Source of the DNA: Candidatus Peregrinibacteria bacterium RIFCSPLOWO2_01_FULL_39_12 | Lineage (GTDB): Bacteria; Patescibacteriota; Gracilibacteria; UBA1369; LOWO2-01-FULL-3 | Direction of reading: 5' to 3' | Assembly: GCA_001787455.1 (NCBI GenBank) | Contig: MFXA01000016.1 | Span: forward strand, 10,099 to 16,668 | DNA length: 6,570 bases | Shown: piece by piece, positions 1-6,314 of the stretch | Position numbering within the stretch: position 1 is the first letter of the stretch | How the letters are laid out: each line of letters begins with the position of its first letter | Notes under the pieces: model-generated | What the model was told of the DNA's origin: nothing | Databases searched by the model: none | The model's input: the letters and a program-made list of their open reading frames with translations, nothing else | Program-made: the position numbers and the translations under genes

Positions 1-2256
1 TAAATAATCTGCGATCTTGCTGAATGTTTCTGCGGCTGTTGAAGATCCCCATTCACTTGAGCGCGGTCTGTCGTATTTTACAATTATTACAAATTTCGGA
101 TTGTCTATCGGTCCGAATCCTGCGAATGACCCAATGGTATTTCCCGGACCTCCTATCGCTTTTCCGTATTTGTATGTTTGTGAAGTTCCCGTTTTTCCTG
201 CGGTAAAGTGATTTTTGACGCTTCCTTTTTTCCCTTCTCCACTTTCGATTGTGTTTATGAGCATCGCTGTCATTTTTGAAGCTGTGTCTTCCGAAATTAC
301 GCGTCTGATTTCTTTTGGTTCTGTTTTTGTGATTGTAGAGTTGTCATGTCGGACTTCCTCCACCAAGTATGGTTGCATTAAAATTCCGCCGTTTGCTACT
401 GCGCTGTAGGCGCTTGCCATTTGCATCATTGTAACCGTTAACCCTTGTCCGAAAGCGTGTGTTGCAAGCTCCGATTCCGTCCAATCTTCAAAATATTCGA
501 TTTTGCCTATCACTTCATTTTCCAGTTCGATGTCGGTGCGGTCCAAAAATCCAAATTTTTTCAAATAACTGTAAAAAAGTGCCGGACCCATTTTTTTTGC
601 CACAAATGTCATTCCGGTATTAAGTGATTTTGCTATGACTGTTTTCATGTTTGTTAATCCCCAGTATTTGTTTGTTGAATTTTTAATTTCGTAGTCATAG
701 GCTTGTTTGTAAATATTCCAGTCAACTCCCACCGGACCTGTGTCGTTATATGTTGTATTCGGAGTTACATCGCCGTCGTCTATGGCGGACGACATTGCTA
801 TTGTTTTGAATACCGATCCCGGCTCATAAGGCCATGAAATTATTTTGTTATGGTAGGCTTCCGGCCCCTGAAAATTTTCGTAGCGCGAATAATGGGAAAT
901 TCCGTTTTTATCTTTCGTTTCAAAAACCATGTATTTGTCCATGGTTATTTCGTTTGTGTAAAAGTAGTAAATGTCCTTGTCTTTTGTCGGGTAAAGATTT
1001 TTGATTTCTTCCGGAGTTAAATTGATTTCAATTTTTTTAAAAACTTCTCCGTAATTGTTTGGATCGAAGCTTGGATAATTTGCCATTGCCAAAACTTTTC
1101 CTGTTTGAGGATCCATTATTATCACCTGCCCGCTATCCGCTCTAAAATTTTTCGTGTCCTCTTCCAGGATTTTTTCCGTATAAAGCTGAATTGAACGGTC
1201 GATTGTCAAAACTATGTCGTCACCGTCCACAGCCGCCTGAAGATTGCTTTCGCCAACCGTTATCTGCCGTCCAACCGAGTCCTTTTTTGTTTGAAGTTTT
1301 CCGCTTATTCCGACAAGAGGAGTGTTAAAAGTGCTTTCAATCCCATATTGTCCTATATTTTCATGGTTTACATATCCTACGACATTTGCGGCAAGTTTTT
1401 CTTCAGGGTAGTATCTGAAATATTCTTCCTTCATTGCGAGTCCCGTCAGCCGGTCGGTTTTGTCATCTTTTATAAGTTTGCTTATTTGGTCGGAAATTTT
1501 TGGATCGATTTTTCTTTTTAAAACAACATACCGGTTTTCACCTTTTAATATTTTTTCAAGTTTTTTTGATGGGATCAGCAAATGCGGAGCAAGCTTTTCT
1601 GCGGTTTTTGCAATTTGTGAAATTTGAGACGGATAAGCCGAAACACTTTTATCTTCTATCTCCAGTCCGCTTAAATTTAATTTTTGAATCGCTTTGATTT
1701 CCTCCGTTTTCATGTCCGTTGCAAGTAGGATTTTTTTTCTTCGTTTTTCGCTTAATTTCTCGATCAATATTTGTCCGAATTGCGTTTCCAGTTCTATATC
1801 CGTCAGGGGTGTAAGAAGTTTATTTTGCTCTTTATTAGCAGACCCTTCGGGTCCGCTTCCGGTAAGTTCTTTTGAAAGATTTTTTGATAATTCCTTAATT
1901 CTTTCATTGTCCGTGGCTCTTTCATCTTCAATACTAAAAATAAGAGGTGCTATTTTATCTGCAATATAGACAGGATCTTTTATAATAACGGGATCGGCGT
2001 ACAAGAGACTGAGAGTTGTGTTTGTAGCGATTGCAAATTCTTCATTTGAGTGATAATCCTTAATAATTATTTCGCCTCGTTGAGCAGGAAGTTCTATGAA
2101 TCCGTATTGAGAAGTGGTGGCGATTTGCTGGTAGTAGTCGTGTTGAACAACTTGCAGCTGAAAAAGTTTCGCCAAGAGAATAGCGGTAATTAGGCCGCTT
2201 CCCACAAGAAAGACTGTTATTCTGTTTGTTATGTACTTTTGATATTTGGAATTCAT
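1..2256 (-). CDS. ftsI: Class B penicillin-binding protein (FtsI/PBP2B-like peptidoglycan transpeptidase), 3' end cut by window edge
   Basis: The frame is open for 752 codons from the ATG at 2254-2256 to base 1 with no stop, so the C-terminus is missing. The product should be a membrane-anchored D,D-transpeptidase that cross-links peptidoglycan outside the cell. A short cytoplasmic N-terminus precedes one membrane helix (about residues 13-32). The pedestal domain begins with a PAQRGEI element near residue 60. The transpeptidase domain has all three penicillin-binding motifs: SVFK (catalytic S481, K484), SLN (544-546) and KTG (688-690) in the context AGKTGTSQ. A HAFGQGLTVT stretch after SLN favours FtsI/PBP2B over the elongation-type PBP2. 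Two oddities: the pedestal (about 98-300) appears to contain a duplicated module, and about 50 extra residues lie between NNYG (400-403) and the active serine. Downstream PASTA domains cannot be excluded. The family call is firm; the choice of ftsI over another class B gene is moderate. Confidence 0.93.
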   Translation of the reverse strand, partial: MNSKYQKYITNRITVFLVGSGLITAILLAKLFQLQVVQHDYYQQIATTSQYGFIELPAQRGEIIIKDYHSNEEFAIATNTTLSLLYADPVIIKDPVYIADKIAPLIFSIEDERATDNERIKELSKNLSKELTGSGPEGSANKEQNKLLTPLTDIELETQFGQILIEKLSEKRRKKILLATDMKTEEIKAIQKLNLSGLEIEDKSVSAYPSQISQIAKTAEKLAPHLLIPSKKLEKILKGENRYVVLKRKIDPKISDQISKLIKDDKTDRLTGLAMKEEYFRYYPEEKLAANVVGYVNHENIGQYGIESTFNTPLVGISGKLQTKKDSVGRQITVGESNLQAAVDGDDIVLTIDRSIQLYTEKILEEDTKNFRADSGQVIIMDPQTGKVLAMANYPSFDPNNYGEVFKKIEINLTPEEIKNLYPTKDKDIYYFYTNEITMDKYMVFETKDKNGISHYSRYENFQGPEAYHNKIISWPYEPGSVFKTIAMSSAIDDGDVTPNTTYNDTGPVGVDWNIYKQAYDYEIKNSTNKYWGLTNMKTVIAKSLNTGMTFVAKKMGPALFYSYLKKFGFLDRTDIELENEVIGKIEYFEDWTESELATHAFGQGLTVTMMQMASAYSAVANGGILMQPYLVEEVRHDNSTITKTEPKEIRRVISEDTASKMTAMLINTIESGEGKKGSVKNHFTAGKTGTSQTYKYGKAIGGPGNTIGSFAGFGPIDNPKFVIIVKYDRPRSSEWGSSTAAETFSKIADYL
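1838..1856 (-). repeat. Palindromic hairpin inside the PBP coding sequence
   Basis: On the coding (minus) strand this 19-nt stretch pairs into an 8-bp stem, including one G-U pair, closed by a GAA triloop: GCGGACCC-GAA-GGGTCTGC. It is GC-rich in an otherwise AT-leaning gene. It encodes part of a Gly/Ser/Pro/Asn-rich linker (about residues 132-142) between charged segments of the pedestal domain. The reading frame is intact across it. It is too far inside the gene and lacks a T-tract, so it is not a terminator. It could be an in-frame palindromic repeat insertion or simply a chance structure in a tolerant linker. Confidence 0.5.
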
Positions 2257-2265
2257 ACAAAATCC

Positions 2266-2294
2266 AATATATCACATGGGGATTTTTGCTTTAA
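2266..2294 (-). promoter_or_regulatory. Promoter of the PBP gene, near-leaderless
   Basis: On the minus strand an extended -10 element, TGA-TATATT, has its hexamer at 2266-2271, nine bases before the PBP start codon. Upstream at 17-bp spacing (2289-2294) is only a weak -35 (TTAAAG, three matches to TTGACA). With usual initiation about seven bases after the -10, the transcript would begin two or three bases before the ATG. No Shine-Dalgarno sequence is present. Confidence 0.5.
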
Positions 2295-2311
2295 GTTTAG
2301 TATGGTATAAT
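2283..2311 (+). promoter_or_regulatory. Promoter of the M16 protease gene, extended -10, near-leaderless
   Basis: A perfect TATAAT lies at 2306-2311, preceded by TGG to give the extended -10 form TGnTATAAT. The position 17 bp upstream (2283-2288, TTTTTG) is a poor -35, as is common with extended -10 promoters. Ten bases separate the -10 from the ATG at 2322, so the leader would be about three to five bases. This element sits back-to-back with the PBP promoter, and their -35 regions abut. Confidence 0.65.
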
Positions 2312-2321
2312 CGCCGTCGTT

Positions 2322-3584
2322 ATGTTTAGAAAAACCACTTTTCAGAGCGGGCTGAGACTTGTTACCGAAAAACTTGAAGGAACAAAAGCTGTAACTGTGC
2401 TTGTTTTGGTCGGCGCGGGAAGCAGATATGAAAATCAAAAAATTCGCGGAATTTCGCATTTTCTGGAGCACATGTTTTTTAAAGGTGCGGAAAAGTTTAA
2501 AAATACAAAAGAAGTTTCCGAGGCGATAGATTCCGTTGGAGGGGAATTTAATGCTTTTACGGGCAAGGAATATGCAGGTTATTACGTGAAAGTTGCGTCC
2601 GAAAACATTGAAATTGCGTGCGATGTTCTTTCCGATATGCTTTTAAATTCTAAATTCGCGCAGGAAGAAATTGAAAAAGAGAGAGGCGTGATTCTTGAGG
2701 AATATAATATGTATCAGGATACTCCCACCTATCAAATCGGCTGGAATTTTGAACAGCTTGTTTTTGGGGATCAGCCTCTTGGGTGGGATCAAATCGGAAC
2801 GAAAGAACTTATTACTTCTGTTATGCATGAGGATTTTGTGAAGTATAAGCAAGAGCTTTATACGCCTGACAATATTGTGGTTGTTATAGCCGGGAATGTT
2901 GATCATAAAAATGCTGTGGAGTTTGTGGAAAAATATTTTAGGATGGAGGAATCTAAAAAAAAGTATGATTTTGATGCTCTTCTCAATAAAAATGGAGGAA
3001 CTGTTAATTTAACCGAAAAGAAAACTGAGCAAGCGCATGTTGCTGTTGGCTTTCCCAGTTATCCCGAAGGACACAAAGATCACTGGGGAGTGAAGCTTCT
3101 TTCTGTGATTTTGGGCGGCAATATGAGTAGTAGGATGTTTTTAGGGGTTCGCGAGGCTAAAGGGCTTGCGTATTATATCCATACTTCTACAGATAATTAT
3201 ACGGATGGCGGTGCGTTTGTCACAAATGCTGGTGTTGATTTAAAAAGGATAGATGAGGCGGTTAGCGGGATAGTTGAGGAGTATAGAAAGGTTAAGGATG
3301 AAGGGGTTCCCGTTTCCGAATTAAATAAGGCTAAGTCTTATTTGAAAGGAAAGATAGTTTTAGGTCTTGAGGATTCGGAGGAATACGCGCATCTTCTCGG
3401 GAAATATGAACTTTTACGCGGGGGTGCAAAAGAGCCTGCGGAGCTTACGAAAGCGATAGATGCGGTTACTGTTGATGACATTAAAAGGATTTCCAAGGAT
3501 TTGTTGGTGGAAAAGAAAATGAAAATTGCGGTTATCGGGCCGTATGGTGAGGCGGAAAGATTTAAAGACTTGCTGAAATTTTAG
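2322..3584 (+). CDS. M16B family zinc protease (insulinase / mitochondrial-processing-peptidase-like)
   Basis: This 420-residue protein is a complete bacterial M16B peptidase of usual length. It carries the inverted zinc motif HxxEH as HFLEH (H46, E49, H50). The third zinc ligand is E126 or E127 in the segment RGVILEE, at the family's normal distance. The C-terminal half has the conserved Arg/Tyr segment (RMFLGVREAKGLAYY, about 271-285) after a glycine-rich GGNMSSR. Having both the zinc site and the Arg/Tyr segment in one chain suggests an active enzyme, perhaps a homodimer. There is no signal peptide, so a cytoplasmic role in degrading peptides or processing small proteins is likely. The true substrate is unknown. 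The ATG at 2322 is supported by the promoter just upstream and by normal family length; no Shine-Dalgarno precedes it. It ends with TAG, 15 bp from the convergent neighbour's stop. Confidence 0.95.
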   Translation: MFRKTTFQSGLRLVTEKLEGTKAVTVLVLVGAGSRYENQKIRGISHFLEHMFFKGAEKFKNTKEVSEAIDSVGGEFNAFTGKEYAGYYVKVASENIEIACDVLSDMLLNSKFAQEEIEKERGVILEEYNMYQDTPTYQIGWNFEQLVFGDQPLGWDQIGTKELITSVMHEDFVKYKQELYTPDNIVVVIAGNVDHKNAVEFVEKYFRMEESKKKYDFDALLNKNGGTVNLTEKKTEQAHVAVGFPSYPEGHKDHWGVKLLSVILGGNMSSRMFLGVREAKGLAYYIHTSTDNYTDGGAFVTNAGVDLKRIDEAVSGIVEEYRKVKDEGVPVSELNKAKSYLKGKIVLGLEDSEEYAHLLGKYELLRGGAKEPAELTKAIDAVTVDDIKRISKDLLVEKKMKIAVIGPYGEAERFKDLLKF

Positions 3585-3599
3585 TTGTGGTGGCGGTTT

Positions 3600-4076
3600 T
3601 TAACGCTGGCTTGTCTTTCCCAGCTTTTCCAGCTCAGCGTATGCGATATCGCTGTAGTCTTTAACCGTGTAAATTTTTGTATTTCCTGTTTGCAGATGAG
3701 CTTTTCCTTCGTCGCCTTCCCAATATTGTTTATCTTCTGTATTGGCAATACCAAAACTCCATCCACCACTTCTATCTGTAAATATAACTACAATGGCATT
3801 TTCTCTTAGCCATGAATGCGCATACATAAGTGTGAAAAACAAAGAGAGAAATGCTACATGGTTTACATCTCCCATTTGGAATGACGGTATCATAAAAGGT
3901 CTTCGTGATTCTGTTTGGCTTAAGCCTTGAGCTAGTGCGTCAAGTGTCGTTTGTATAGGTCTTATGACGTTCGTTATTGAAGCGCTAGCAATAAGTTCGC
4001 CATGAGTTCTACTAAGTTTCGCTATATCTAAGCCTTGAGTGGTATCTGGTCCTGTTGGTCCTTCCGGTGTACCCAT
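3600..4076 (-). CDS. Conserved-looking hypothetical protein, 158 residues, function unknown
   Basis: I do not recognise this protein. The frame runs from ATG (4074-4076) to TAA (3600-3602). The first 20 residues are Gly/Pro/Thr-rich and probably disordered. A helical part follows (about 20-55). Residues 72-90 are strongly hydrophobic and aromatic and could be one membrane helix or a buried core helix. Next comes a predicted strand and turn (about 94-110: VVIFTDRSGGWSFG), then a charged C-terminus. There is no signal peptide and no catalytic motif that I can name. That it is a real gene is supported by a recognisable promoter upstream, its fit to the space between neighbours, and a balanced amino-acid composition. 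No Shine-Dalgarno precedes the start. It is divergent from the 483-residue gene and could share control with it. Confidence 0.72.
   Translation of the reverse strand: MGTPEGPTGPDTTQGLDIAKLSRTHGELIASASITNVIRPIQTTLDALAQGLSQTESRRPFMIPSFQMGDVNHVAFLSLFFTLMYAHSWLRENAIVVIFTDRSGGWSFGIANTEDKQYWEGDEGKAHLQTGNTKIYTVKDYSDIAYAELEKLGKTSQR
3605..3628 (+). terminator. Possible weak terminator for the M16 gene
   Basis: A GCTGG / CCAGC stem (3605-3609 and 3620-3624) with a 10-nt loop is followed by TTTT, starting 21 bases after the M16 stop. It lies inside the 3' end of the convergent gene. The stem is only five pairs and the T-run is short, so this is a tentative call. Confidence 0.22.
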
Positions 4077-4094
4077 ATGATGTATGTGTTAGTT

Positions 4095-4147
4095 AATAAT
4101 TGAGTGGTCATGCTGTTTAGCCGAGTGTTCATATTAGCTCAATTATT
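4095..4147. promoter_or_regulatory. Perfect 10-bp inverted repeat, possible operator
   Basis: AATAATTGAG at 4095-4104 is exactly matched by its reverse complement CTCAATTATT at 4138-4147. The arm centres are 43 bp apart, about four helical turns. The right arm fills most of the -10/-35 spacer of the minus-strand promoter. The left arm lies in the expected leader of that transcript. The layout suits cooperative or looping repressor binding. A long-loop hairpin is less likely because a transcript from this promoter would not include both arms. No regulator gene is visible nearby. Chance is possible in AT-rich DNA. Confidence 0.42.
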
Positions 4148-4158
4148 TTATTTGTCAA
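4131..4158 (-). promoter_or_regulatory. Promoter of the 158-residue gene
   Basis: On the minus strand a consensus -35, TTGACA (4153-4158), is followed after 16 bp by TAATAT (4131-4136), which matches the -10 consensus at four of six positions. Initiation would fall near 4124 and give a leader of about 48 nt. That leader is longer than those of the PBP, M16 and ndk genes and contains one arm of the inverted repeat. Confidence 0.55.
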
Positions 4159-4192
4159 ATAAATTCTTTGAAAGTTGTTCGTAGGCAAAGGC

Positions 4193-4221
4193 TTGAGAAA
4201 AGTTAGTTTTTTTGATATAAT
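4193..4221 (+). promoter_or_regulatory. Strong promoter of the 483-residue gene
   Basis: TTGAGA (4193-4198, five of six to consensus) is separated by the ideal 17 bp from TATAAT (4216-4221), which is also preceded by TGA to form an extended -10. This is the best promoter in the window. Initiation near 4228 would leave an A-rich leader of about 27 nt with no Shine-Dalgarno near the ATG at 4255. Confidence 0.72.
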
Positions 4222-4254
4222 TAGAGGATAGAAAATAGAAATAAAAACAAAAAT

Positions 4255-5706
4255 ATGGAAAATAAATTTTTTAGCGGGATTTTTAAGGAAAAAAGGTTTG
4301 TTTTTGAAAACCCTGCTCCAAGTGCGCAGCCGGGGGAAGGTGGAGCTGTTTCCAGTGATAAAGGAGTTGATACTAAACAAGTTGAAGCTGATAAGGAAGT
4401 GAAAAAAGATAATATAACGGCAAAAACTTCTGAGTATTTGAAAGATTTAAAAGATAGTATTGGCAAGGATTTTGAAGGTTTGGTGAATTTGGTTAATTTT
4501 GAAGGGGAGGTTTTTGAAGGTGAGGTTTCTGGCGGTGATTTTATGAAACAGAAAGAGGTTGTTTCCAAGGCGGTTTTGGAAAAGTTGAAAGTAAAGATGG
4601 AGGAGCAAGGTCTGTTAAAGGAGGATCTTGATAATTTGATTAATTTTGTTTGGGGTTTGCATGGTGCGGCTCCTCTTGACGTGGATTCTTTGAAGTTTAT
4701 TGCGGATGTGTATACCACGTCTATGTTACAGTCGGTCGAGGATGGATTTAAGGAAATGTATCCTTTGTTTGACGAGAAGTTGACTGGTGGGGATAAGTAT
4801 AAAATTGGATATAAGATTAACGTTGCTAATGGCGGCGTGAGTTTTTTAACTGAATTTAAGGGTGGTGAGGCTTTTGAGGCGGATTATAAAAAACTTGAGG
4901 AAGAGGCTGGAATTAGCAGAGATGTTTCCAGTAAAAGCGGTGAAAAGAAAGAAGGTGAAAAGCCTGAAGAAGATAAAAAGTCTGAGGAAAAATCAGCACA
5001 AATGTTAGCCGATAAGAAAGCTGACGAAGAGAAGAAGAAAGTCGACGAAGAACTGATTAGTAAGGAGGCTAAAATAAAGGCATTGAAGGGTTCTTTTCTT
5101 GGCGGTGCGCTCGCTTTTTTGGGAATTGTTAAAAATGACGAGTGGGGTGATGTCATAGATGGAAATAATTGGCTTGCCGGCTTGCTTGTCGGAATGTTTG
5201 GCGGAGGTTCTTTGCTTGCCAATGATCCGGTTCCCGGGGCTATTGAAAATCTGGATGATAAAAATAAACTTTTGGCGCAAAGGGCGATGGAAAAAGCTCA
5301 AGGGTCGTTGTTTTCTTTAAGTAAAATAAAAGTTGGCACGATTAGCGCTGAAGAAGCAAAAAAACTTAGGGATGCACGGTCCACCTACGATGGTGATAAA
5401 TTTAAGGCTCTTATTGCCGGGAAAATGGATAGAGATAGAAAAATTCCCGATGAAGGTGTTAGATTGGGAGTTGATTTTGCTGTAAAAGATGGAGATAACT
5501 CAGGTACGTTGCTGATTGATCTAAAAAACGGGGGTGAAATGATTATTCCTCCAAAATCCACTTTGGTTGTTAATGGTGAAACTGAAATTGCAGGAGATAA
5601 GGAAAAACCATATAAAGGTAGCGAGATAAAAATTACAGGAACAATTCCAAAAGGCACTCTTTTTAAGGGTAAAGTCGGGTTTGAGTTTGTTACTGAAACT
5701 ACTTAG
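4255..5706 (+). CDS. Large hypothetical protein, 483 residues, function unknown
   Basis: I do not recognise this protein. The sequence suggests four parts. Residues 1-60 are charged and Gly/Pro/Ser-rich, probably disordered, and start without a signal peptide. Residues 61-220 look mostly helical, with a small EGEVF/EGEVS tandem repeat at 83-92. Residues 229-275 are a Lys/Glu/Asp-rich low-complexity stretch that may form a coiled coil or linker. Two hydrophobic glycine-rich segments follow (279-292 and 304-322) and could be a hairpin of short membrane helices or membrane-associating segments. The end (about 400-483) alternates hydrophobic and polar residues with many Gly and Pro turns, as in a small beta domain. 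A structural or envelope-linked role is possible but not shown. A strong promoter stands 33 bp upstream of the ATG. The coding frame is clean and ends in TAG. Confidence 0.85.
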   Translation: MENKFFSGIFKEKRFVFENPAPSAQPGEGGAVSSDKGVDTKQVEADKEVKKDNITAKTSEYLKDLKDSIGKDFEGLVNLVNFEGEVFEGEVSGGDFMKQKEVVSKAVLEKLKVKMEEQGLLKEDLDNLINFVWGLHGAAPLDVDSLKFIADVYTTSMLQSVEDGFKEMYPLFDEKLTGGDKYKIGYKINVANGGVSFLTEFKGGEAFEADYKKLEEEAGISRDVSSKSGEKKEGEKPEEDKKSEEKSAQMLADKKADEEKKKVDEELISKEAKIKALKGSFLGGALAFLGIVKNDEWGDVIDGNNWLAGLLVGMFGGGSLLANDPVPGAIENLDDKNKLLAQRAMEKAQGSLFSLSKIKVGTISAEEAKKLRDARSTYDGDKFKALIAGKMDRDRKIPDEGVRLGVDFAVKDGDNSGTLLIDLKNGGEMIIPPKSTLVVNGETEIAGDKEKPYKGSEIKITGTIPKGTLFKGKVGFEFVTETT

Positions 5707-5760
5707 AGATATGTTTAGCGGTGCTCGACCAGAATTTTAATTTGTCTTGTTTGTTTTGTT

Positions 5761-5781
5761 GGGCTAGAATTGGCCTGTTTT
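5761..5781 (+). terminator. Possible weak terminator between the 483-residue gene and ndk
   Basis: GGCTA-GAAT-TGGCC (5762-5775) can fold into a five-pair stem with one G-U pair. It is followed by TGTTTT and lies 54 bases past the upstream TAG. The stem is short and the T-run interrupted, so it would be at most a leaky terminator ahead of the ndk promoter. Confidence 0.25.
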
Positions 5782-5785
5782 GGAA

Positions 5786-5791
5786 TATAAT
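5786..5791 (+). promoter_or_regulatory. -10 element of the ndk promoter, short leader
   Basis: A perfect TATAAT ends 13 bases before the ATG at 5805, predicting a leader of about six or seven bases. I see no convincing -35 at normal spacing and no TGn extension. The spacing matches the pattern of the PBP and M16 promoters, which supports the call and the chosen ndk start. Confidence 0.5.
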
Positions 5792-5804
5792 AAAAATTTT
5801 TTCT

Positions 5805-6293
5805 ATGTCTAAAAATAAAGGATTGCAGGAACGCACACTTGTTTTGATTAAGCCCGACGCTATTCAAAGAGGGCTTTTTGGTGCTATCACAAGCCGTTTT
5901 GAGCATAAAGGGCTTAAGCTTGTCGGAGTAAAAATGATTGGTCTTGATGAGGCTATTCTTCGCGAACATTATGCGCATATTGCTGAAAAACCATTTTTTT
6001 CCGGTGTTGCAAAATTTATGCAAAGTACGCCTGTTATTGCTATGTGCTGGGAGGGTCTTGATGTTGTTTCCACAGTCAGAAAAATCACAGGTATTACCAA
6101 GGCTCGCGAAGCTGAGTCGGGAAGCATCCGCGGAGATTTTGCAATGAGCGTTTCGTGCAATGTGATTCACGCTTCCGACAGTATTGAAACCGCCGAAAAA
6201 GAAGTTAAAAGATTTTTTAAAGAGGATGAGCTTTTTGGTTACGACAAGTCCGAATATATGCATGTATATGGGGAAGACGAGAGGGTTTTGTAA
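5805..6293 (+). CDS. ndk: Nucleoside diphosphate kinase
   Basis: This 162-residue enzyme moves the gamma-phosphate of ATP to other nucleoside diphosphates through a phosphohistidine, balancing NTP and dNTP pools in the cytoplasm. Family signatures are clear: TLVLIKPDA with K16, the KPFF segment (62-65), R92, SIRGDF (107-112) with R109, and the catalytic H122 in NVIHASD, where the usual form is NVIHGSD. Length is slightly above the common 140-150 because of a few extra residues at each end. The frame stays open upstream to an ATG at 5721, but the added 28 residues are not family-like and the promoter -10 falls inside them. The ATG at 5805 puts the family's ERTLVLIKPD start at residue 9. No Shine-Dalgarno is visible. 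The transketolase gene follows after 21 bp, so the two are probably cotranscribed. Confidence 0.96.
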   Translation: MSKNKGLQERTLVLIKPDAIQRGLFGAITSRFEHKGLKLVGVKMIGLDEAILREHYAHIAEKPFFSGVAKFMQSTPVIAMCWEGLDVVSTVRKITGITKAREAESGSIRGDFAMSVSCNVIHASDSIETAEKEVKRFFKEDELFGYDKSEYMHVYGEDERVL

Positions 6294-6314
6294 GAAAGGG
6301 CAAAAAACATTTTT

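Noticed and set aside
544..546. SLN instead of SSN or SCN in the second PBP motif as a sign of inactivation or resistance.
   Set aside because: The middle residue of SxN varies in active enzymes. S544 and N546 are intact, and so are SxxK and KTG.
17..1969. Several 60-91 residue plus-strand open frames in the first 2 kb.
   Set aside because: All are antisense to the PBP gene, whose conserved motifs run unbroken through them.
3585..3809. A 74-residue plus-strand open frame immediately after the M16 gene.
   Set aside because: It overlaps the 158-residue minus-strand gene, is Phe/Cys-rich and has no promoter or start signal. The minus frame is longer and has a good promoter.
4501..4530. A 15-bp imperfect tandem repeat (EGEVF/EGEVS) as a mobile or variable repeat.
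   Set aside because: There are only two diverged units within a coding frame. It is ordinary local duplication and is noted under the gene.
4221..4718. A 165-residue minus-strand open frame opposite the start of the 483-residue gene.
   Set aside because: Its Ser/Phe/Leu/Pro-rich product is the mirror of a Lys/Glu-rich coding strand, and it overlaps the strong plus-strand promoter and gene.
4884..5222. A 112-residue minus-strand open frame rich in Ser and Phe.
   Set aside because: Its composition is the expected antisense reading of the Lys/Glu repeat region in the 483-residue gene.
5721..5804. A longer ndk product starting at the ATG at 5721, adding 28 residues.
   Set aside because: The added segment is aromatic and Cys-rich, unlike the family. 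It contains the likely promoter -10 and a hairpin. The start at 5805 fits the family N-terminus.
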